From Mikania micrantha (Eukaryota > Streptophyta > Magnoliopsida > Asterales > Asteraceae), in contig CM018683.1 of the NCBI GenBank assembly GCA_009363875.1, forward strand, positions 41,686,804-41,750,803: a stretch of 64,000 bases of DNA. The letters are read 5' to 3'. Both the position numbers and the translations under genes were made by a program. This document shows positions 59,101 to 64,000 of this stretch, piece by piece. The notes beneath the pieces were generated by a model. It was not told where the DNA came from. It saw only the letters and a list, made by a program, of their open reading frames with translations, and did no database searches. Within the stretch, counting starts at the first letter, position 1; the number at the start of each line of letters is the position of its first letter.

Positions 59101-62085
59101 TAATTTGGCCAACCCATGGGAACACCAAAGAATATTACTCAACAACATTTCTTATTCCTTCTAAAAGTCTAAAACTTATTCTCTCCTTTATATATGTCTT
59201 GTATATTTATTAGATCAATATAGCTCAAGCGTCTGTCTAAAGGATATGAGTGTTTGTGCAACTAAGATAATGTTATGCTTGGATTTGAAGAACTAGAAAT
59301 CATATAGTTTACCTCTTATCCTACCATAATTGGAAAGATCAACAACCTGCAATTATGGAAAAACCAAAATTACTCTGACAGTTATTTGAATCCATACTCA
59401 ACTAAATCATTTGCAGTACTCTGGTTGAACATATCAATTAAGAGAAAAAGTAAAGTGAGGAAATGGGGAATTTTAATAATGTTACATAATGGTTTCACAG
59501 ATAGTGAGTTATAATATGGCAATATATAATATACGCTAGTATTCATGTTGTACATAGCAGGTCCTGCAACTTTTGTTGAACTTGAAATTTTGAAATAAGA
59601 AATCAGCAAGCGATAAGCTTTAATAGGAGAGAAAATACATGAAATGTTCTTTGATCAATATATCATGTACAACAAAAAAGGGGAAATAAAATTCCAATTC
59701 TTTCCAAAAATCCAGTTTCAAAACCATGTATAATAACCTATCTAGTTACAGAATGGATAGTGAACATATAAAATGAATGAATTATAACAAAAAAAAACAT
59801 CAAGTTTTTTCATGTATAAACAGATGTCAAATGATGGTTCCAAACAGACACATTTCAAAAGGACTATATATGAAAGCATAAAGCACCTTTTAGTACCCAC
59901 CACGGTGTCAGTTTCAACCACATCAAGTGCCTCCTCGTCATTGTTCAATGTTTCAATAACCCAATCTTCGGATCCCTTTGCCATGGAAACAGCCATGTCA
60001 TCCTACATCAAGGATTCAAGAATTCAATTTCTATAAGTTTAAGGCTAAAGAAACATGATTCACACATTAACAGGCAAACCAAACAATTTTTTGTTTTAAT
60101 CGACAGGTAGATAGAAAAACAAAATAGCTTAGCAGCTTAGCCTAATTCATATCAGTATAGGAGATCTGAAATCAACATTGACCATATGTGCTATTGTTTT
60201 AATGACAAATTTTAGGTGCACCAAGATGTATTTACTTAAGCACAAGGATTAGGCTTATAATATGTTGCTAGTATACTAAGGCAAAGTGGAAAATCAACTA
60301 AACAAGTCCTTAAGCAATAATCAATGTGTTTACTGGTGTGTTTATCAGCAGCTGATAATGACAAGGCCTTACTATTCATGTGTTACCTGGATAATATATA
60401 CCTATAAGCGTCCTACGACAAAACCTCGTTAGGAATGGAAATGTCACTAACCTTATTGTATATAATTATTACAGGTATGAAGGTGCTAGCTAAGGTAACC
60501 TATCCTAACATGAAAAACAAAAATGGGGTGCCAGCTGCCAAGTCCTCAGGTTGTATGTGCATACTTCATAGAATCGGTAGCATCAACATTCATGATTCAA
60601 CACGCATGATACATCAGTGTATTAGGCTAGAGAATGGGGAAAGTGATGATGGGGTAACCCACATCCGAACCACCACATGTCCGGGCCCATAAGGAAACTA
60701 TTGACTGGAACTCCAAGATCAACAATTGCAGCGACAGCTTTGGAGTAACATTGTTTGATCTTCAGCTTTGGTAGTCAGCTTGGGTCAATCAACTTTTATT
60801 CTGCCTAAAAGACGTCTAAAAGACAAGACATAGTTATGACAAACATTAAATATATTTTGATACTGCAGGGCAGTAACATGTTTGTACAAAGTAAAGACGC
60901 GTGATCCTTGGTGTAGAACAAACACCAACAAAGCAACACATGTAACAAGGTGCTCCTAGTTGTTGAACAACACTAGAGCAATGGCTAACTCATTAACGGT
61001 TAACCTATTAATACTCCTTTACTCAAGAAAGATAAACCTGGCGGGGTCGTGCTAGCCAGCCAGCATGGGAAAGATTTATTTTTCCTCAATGAATCCGATC
61101 TGTTTGGCCTAAAGAAAAGTTACAGGAAAAAAAATCTTCAAAATTAACTGAAAATCAGTAGCAAGTTACTATTGATCGATTGCAATCAAAACATTCGTAG
61201 CAATTTAGCCTATTGGTAGCAAAATGAGCTTAGGTAGTAACCGTGCTTAGGTAGCAACAGAGTTATTACCAAACCGTTCATGTTGAGAACACAATTAACA
61301 CAGATGTAGCTGGTTACACCCCAACTGCATCTGCCAGCTGAAACGTTGCGTTAGTTCATACCCCTGTAAACAAAATTTATTTGGTATAGTTTTTATGCAC
61401 ATAATTCAACATATCGTTTAGTGAAATAACAATGCGAGGGCGATAATTTTTGCAAGAATAATGTTAAAACCGTTAAGTTGTTTGATTAATAAAGTATCAT
61501 AAGCACGGTTCACATATAAAGCATCCTCTCCACTCCCACTGGCCACTCCCACTCCCACTCCCACTCCCACTCCCACAGGATAAAGGTAAGACTCTAGTAC
61601 CCCACTTTAGCTTTGGTGGGATAATAATGACGACGATGAGGATATCACAATTTTGAAAACACAAAACCTACATAAAAAACAACCATAATTCCAAAAGATT
61701 ATTACTACTTACTACATACAACACCTACTAGGACCAAATTAATATATCAAATAACCTCAATCACCTGTCAAACGAACAGCTCAATTCAAGAAGCATAGAA
61801 AGCAGAAAAAAAAAAATTAAGCATCGAAATTAAACGCATGTGGTGGATGCTCACATAGACGTCATGATCAATCGGAGGAGGAGAGAGATCGAAAGGTAAT
61901 GCGGCAACGGGTACGAGGTCGGAGGAATAGGTGATTGACGAGCGTGTGTTCCGGCGAGGGATGCAAACGGCGGTATGGTGTGGGTGAAGTGAGGCGGACG
62001 GCGAAGGGCGGGAACAGCGCGTTTGGATGACGCTCCGGCGAGAGAGTGTGGAAGTCGTGTGGCTGAAAGAGGATAATACGACCAT
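47153..62085 (-). CDS. IBA57.2: Plastid COG0354/IBA57-type folate-binding Fe-S protein
   Basis: Twelve exons: 62085-61855, 60002-59901, 59346-59313, 53153-53080, 52673-52608, 52528-52464, 50738-50651, 50532-50467, 49222-49057, 48444-48361, 48286-48159 and 47338-47153. They total 1290 bases with all phases consistent: 429 residues, stop TAA. It resembles Arabidopsis At1g60990, of similar length from memory. The N-terminus (about 60 residues, Ser/Thr/Arg-rich, almost no acids) looks like a plastid transit peptide. The rest is a GcvT-like fold with SGEDR near 125 and the COG0354 signature KGCYKGQE at 325-332. Such proteins use tetrahydrofolate to assemble or maintain certain Fe-S clusters and are not glycine-cleavage enzymes. 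An upstream in-frame ATG at 62136 would add 17 residues. Intron 3 holds a Reina-like element; no exon lesion is seen. The symbol follows Arabidopsis naming. Confidence 0.9.
47370..47970. repeat. Possible hAT-like relics in the last intron
   Basis: Two GTTTGG/CGGTTTGA-rich stretches (47370-47530, 47850-47960) begin with AAAGGTGTTCATGG and TAGGGGTGATCATAA, which resemble the TAGGGGTGTTCA ends of plant hAT MITEs. No target duplication was confirmed. Confidence 0.3.
49540..49890. repeat. GAGGC-word repeat relic in intron 8
   Basis: GAGGCGTGAGGC, GAGGCACTGCC and TGAGGCG words flank about 200 bp of ordinary sequence, like the arms of a decayed small DNA transposon. The frames at 49559-49997 are not genes. 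Confidence 0.35.
51790..51915. repeat. GGCCTAGTCGG/ATTAATCGG repeat relic in intron 6
   Basis: CTAGTCG, GATTAATCGGCCTA and CGGCCTAGTCGG recur within 120 bp, typical of a dispersed plant repeat. The rest of this 1.7-kb intron (50739-52463) shows nothing else recognisable. Confidence 0.4.
53979..54181 (+). repeat. Reina-like 5' LTR
   Basis: It starts TGTTAGTTACAATTG and ends CGTAGCTAACA, with a TGTTAG/CTAACA inverted repeat. The partner is at 58739. Confidence 0.93.
54185..54196 (+). other. Reina-like primer-binding site
   Basis: TGGTATCAGAGC three bases after the LTR, the initiator Met tRNA complement. Confidence 0.9.
54263..58709 (+). pseudogene. Reina-like Gag-Pol polyprotein, five lesions
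   Basis: The first frame (54263-56029, 588 codons) covers Gag with a coiled-coil-like start, the DFPKFTGENVEGWL motif near residue 95, a CFGC..HQC knuckle near 318 and an aspartic protease with LIDSGSTHNF (Asp394). RT follows with the catalytic FFDD near 56487, then RNase H (ETDASSKGLG), the integrase finger (CAQCQQAK) and core (MDFVSGLP, VSDRDPIF, TEVLNRCLG), and a chromodomain-like end (ATWEYEDDF). Lesions: TGA at 56027-56029, a frameshift in an A-run near 56150, a frameshift near 56365, TAG at 56845-56847 and a frameshift near 58130. The final stop is TGA at 58707-58709. Functions are those of a standard Ty3/gypsy polyprotein, but this copy cannot make one. Confidence 0.93.
58725..58735 (+). 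other. Reina-like polypurine tract
   Basis: AGAGGGGGAAG, then three T before the 3' LTR. Confidence 0.75.
58739..58942 (+). repeat. Reina-like 3' LTR
   Basis: 204 bp with the same ends as 53979-54181, differing by a few substitutions and one extra base. Confidence 0.93.
61533..61576. repeat. (CCCACT)n microsatellite in intron 1 of the host gene
   Basis: About seven hexamer units of CCCACT with one GGCCACT interruption. The rest of intron 1 (60003-61854) shows no gene or element I can name. Confidence 0.88.
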
Positions 62086-62239
62086 TTTCTTTTTCAGCCG
62101 GATATGATTTGATTTCGGATGAATATTATTGGGCAAGGGGGATTCGGAGACAAGAATCGGGTCTTTGGATACGGTTCAAATACTATCTAGAAAGGCTGGG
62201 ATCCGAATCAAGTACGGCTGTTAAAAAAACTTGCCTTTA

Positions 62240-62403
62240 AAAAAGGTAGCTCAAACCAAGGGTTTCTAGCCTAATGATTTTCCTCTTCACTTTTCTATGG
62301 GAGGTCTTGGGTTCGAATCCGGGCTGAGTTATATTTGCTGAAGCAAGGTTGGCTCGACCCATGGCTTGACTCATTATTTCGGCTCGATATATATATATAT
62401 ACA
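62240..62403 (+). mobile_element. SINE-like tRNA-derived module
   Basis: An A-box-like TAGCCTAATGATT (62268) is followed about 42 bases later by a strong B box GGGTTCGAATCC (62309). The head resembles that of the SINE at 46016-46210. No clear A tail or target duplication; a TA run ends it. It lies just upstream of the host gene start, in the opposite orientation. Confidence 0.45.
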
Positions 62404-62602
62404 CACTAGTCAAGAACTCGCGCGATGCGGCGTCGACAATAACAATTTACAACATGGTGTTCATTTGTTGCTAATTTATCAATATTCTCATGATATATAT
62501 TGTACTCTTGATAGTTTTCTTTATCGTAGCTTCAGTGGGTCTATCTATGCCATCAGTTTTACATATCTCGATTAAGAAATACACATAAATAAGAAAAAAG
62601 AA

Positions 62603-63191
62603 GGGAAAATTACCAAAATAATCAAGTTTGATTATATTTTTACCAAAATAATTGCTTTAGATGCCCCTTTAGACGCCGCTTTAGACGCTCGTTTTTTGTA
62701 CTTTTGTGTCCCAAGAAAAAACATGCGGGCCCACATGTCGACGTCTTTGTCGGGGTCTAAATAAATGTCTTAAGATCCATTTTCTAACGGCGTCTTAAGA
62801 CGCCTTTAGACGCGTTGGAGTTTTTAGACTCCAAAGCGACGTCTTTAGACGCCCATTATGACGTCTTTAAACGTCAAATCAGGTAAGGTTACATCAATCC
62901 AGGATCGGCGTCTAAAGACGCAGCTTTGGAGTCTAAAGACTCCAAAAAGACGTCAGAATGAGCGTCTAAAGGCATATTAGTCTAGCAGGCAGAAAAAAGG
63001 GTCTTATGACACCCATTTATACCCCGACAACATGTGGGTACGTATGTTTCTTCTTGGGAAACAAAAGTACAAAAAACGTGCGTCTAAAAAACGGCGTCTA
63101 AAGGGGCGTGTAAAGCTGAAACATGGGGCTAAATTTCAGTTATTATTTTGGTAAAAATAGGATTAAACTTGATTATTTTAGTAATTAACCC
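62603..63191. mobile_element. Fold-back element with long inverted repeats and GACGTC words
   Basis: The ends GGGAAAATTACCAAAATAAT and, in reverse, GGGTTAATTACTAAAATAAT continue as arms through AATCAAGTTT.AT, TTTTTACCAAAATAAT and CCCCTTTAGACGCCG. Between them lie dense GACGTCTTTAGACGC and CGTCTAAAGACGC words and a GGAGTCTAAAGACTCC palindrome. Flanks AAAAAAGAA (62594-62602) and AATAAAGAA (63192-63200) match at 8 of 9, which would fit a Mutator-type TSD, but they are A-rich. No coding frame. Confidence 0.75.
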
Positions 63192-63656
63192 AATAAAGAA
63201 CCATATCAACATGATGATCTTGAAAAAAAAAATATTCCAAACACACGAATAACAAAAAATTGAATATCGAGCCATTTCATGTTTCTAAATACTTCTTTCA
63301 TGTATGAATGCTTCAGAAATGAAAAGGCCAAGAAATCATGCTAATTTTTTTCGTATGCCACCTTAAAAACAAACATATCAAGAAATGATGCCATTGATCT
63401 TGGTTGAGATTTCCACCAATTAATTAATTAATAAACTTATCCTTATATTAATAACTAACACATACAAAGATATAAATATACATCAAATTAACATACATGG
63501 TTGTTGAATTATTCTCTAGATTGGACCAGAGATACCTATATATCAGGTTAACATGATAACATATTCGGTCGTTAATGTATCATAAAGTGTTTGCAACCTT
63601 GTAAATTGTTCCGTTTAAGAAAACCAAATAAAAAAAATCTAAATGTATTAGAAAGG
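63192..63656. other. Intergenic region, no gene
   Basis: AT-rich sequence with no convincing frame or repeat. Confidence 0.55.
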
Positions 63657-64000
63657 TGTCACATCCCCAATTTTCAACTAACGGAATCATACCGTTTGGG
63701 AACGTGACAAACCAGGATCTCAGATCATTAGACATAACGAAGACCTCTATATGAATTTCAAAACATACTTTGATCTTAAAAACATAATATCAGAGTTTTC
63801 AAAAATTGTGGAAGCGTTTAAAAACCATTAACAGTTGTACTATGTAAATTACAAAACAAAATCCTCAAATGATCAAATTCAAATATCCAAAATGTTTAAC
63901 ATGCATGCGACTCTATCTCCTAGTCCATGCCAGCTTTAATGCGCGCCTTAGCGTCCTGAGAAAACATGTAAATCAAGTCAACACAAAGGTTGGTGCATAA
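63657..64000 (-). mobile_element. LTR end of the third gypsy family, cut by window edge
   Basis: It starts TGTCACATCCCCAATTTTC and runs to the end of the window, closely matching the first 340 bp of 36180-38984. Whether it is a solo LTR or part of a full element cannot be seen here. Confidence 0.88.

Larger units (their letters stand above)
53791..59283. repeat. Three tandem units of about 175 bp, split by the Reina element
   Basis: The landmark CAAC(C/T)CAT followed by GGGAA(A/C)A, then CTTATTCCTTCTA.AAGTCTAAAAC and TATAGCT, marks units at 53793-53969, 53970-53978 plus 58943-59110, and 59111-59283. All lie in intron 3 of the host gene. The LTR element inserted near the start of the second unit. 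Confidence 0.8.

Noticed and set aside
1..64000. CRISPR array or bacterial operon
   Set aside because: Direct repeats are LTRs, minisatellites or heptamers with no regular spacer pattern, and genes have introns with plant splice sites.

Overview
The window looks like a gene-poor, transposon-rich stretch of a flowering-plant nuclear genome. It is eudicot and probably Asteraceae: the retrotransposon families, the FAR1-like and Ulp1-like open frames and the giant LTRs resemble those of that family, but no search was run. There are no bacterial features, CRISPR arrays or rRNA genes. Only one host gene is apparently intact. Nearly everything else is retrotransposons, DNA transposons and their debris, often nested.

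Region 1 (1-15947). A Ty1/copia element has an 888-bp LTR at 548-1435, an initiator-Met-type primer site, a gag frame, a damaged pol and a 3' LTR at 10896-15947. Bases 1-547 repeat the internal 3' end of the same element (10349-10895), so the LTR at 548 lies between two internal regions: a tandem array sharing LTRs. Two copies of a second, giant-LTR family have landed in it. One (about 3400-6982) replaces the gag-protease junction. The other (11453-15611, TSD ACCAA) is a solo LTR inside the 3' copia LTR.

Region 2 (15948-42860). This is a decayed Mutator-like element. It has a FAR1/MULE-like C-terminal fragment on + and a multi-exon Ulp1-like cysteine protease pseudogene on -, running from 42615 down to 17451. 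A Helitron interrupts its last exon at 17568-19576. The first intron holds four 264-bp tandem units and a three-level nest: a solo LTR (24240-41704, TSD CTCCA) contains a structurally complete Tekay-like Ty3/gypsy element (26123-40106, TSD CTTGG), whose 3' LTR contains another solo LTR (36180-38984, TSD ATAAG). The Tekay polyprotein is uninterrupted only if a 78-bp GT-AG intron between reverse transcriptase and RNase H is removed.

Region 3 (42860-47150). No gene is seen. It holds a TC/TA microsatellite, fold-back MITEs (one nested in another), degenerate repeat tracts and a tRNA-derived SINE with a 13-bp target duplication.

Region 4 (47153-62085, - strand). This is the host gene: a 12-exon plastid COG0354/IBA57-type folate-dependent Fe-S protein of 429 residues whose splice phases all agree. 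Its third intron (about 6.2 kb) carries a Reina-like gypsy element with 203/204-bp LTRs, inserted between 175-bp tandem units.

Region 5 (62086-64000). It holds a SINE-like tRNA module, a 589-bp fold-back element full of GACGTC/CGTCTAAAGACG words, and the first 344 bp of an LTR of the same family as 36180-38984, cut by the window edge.
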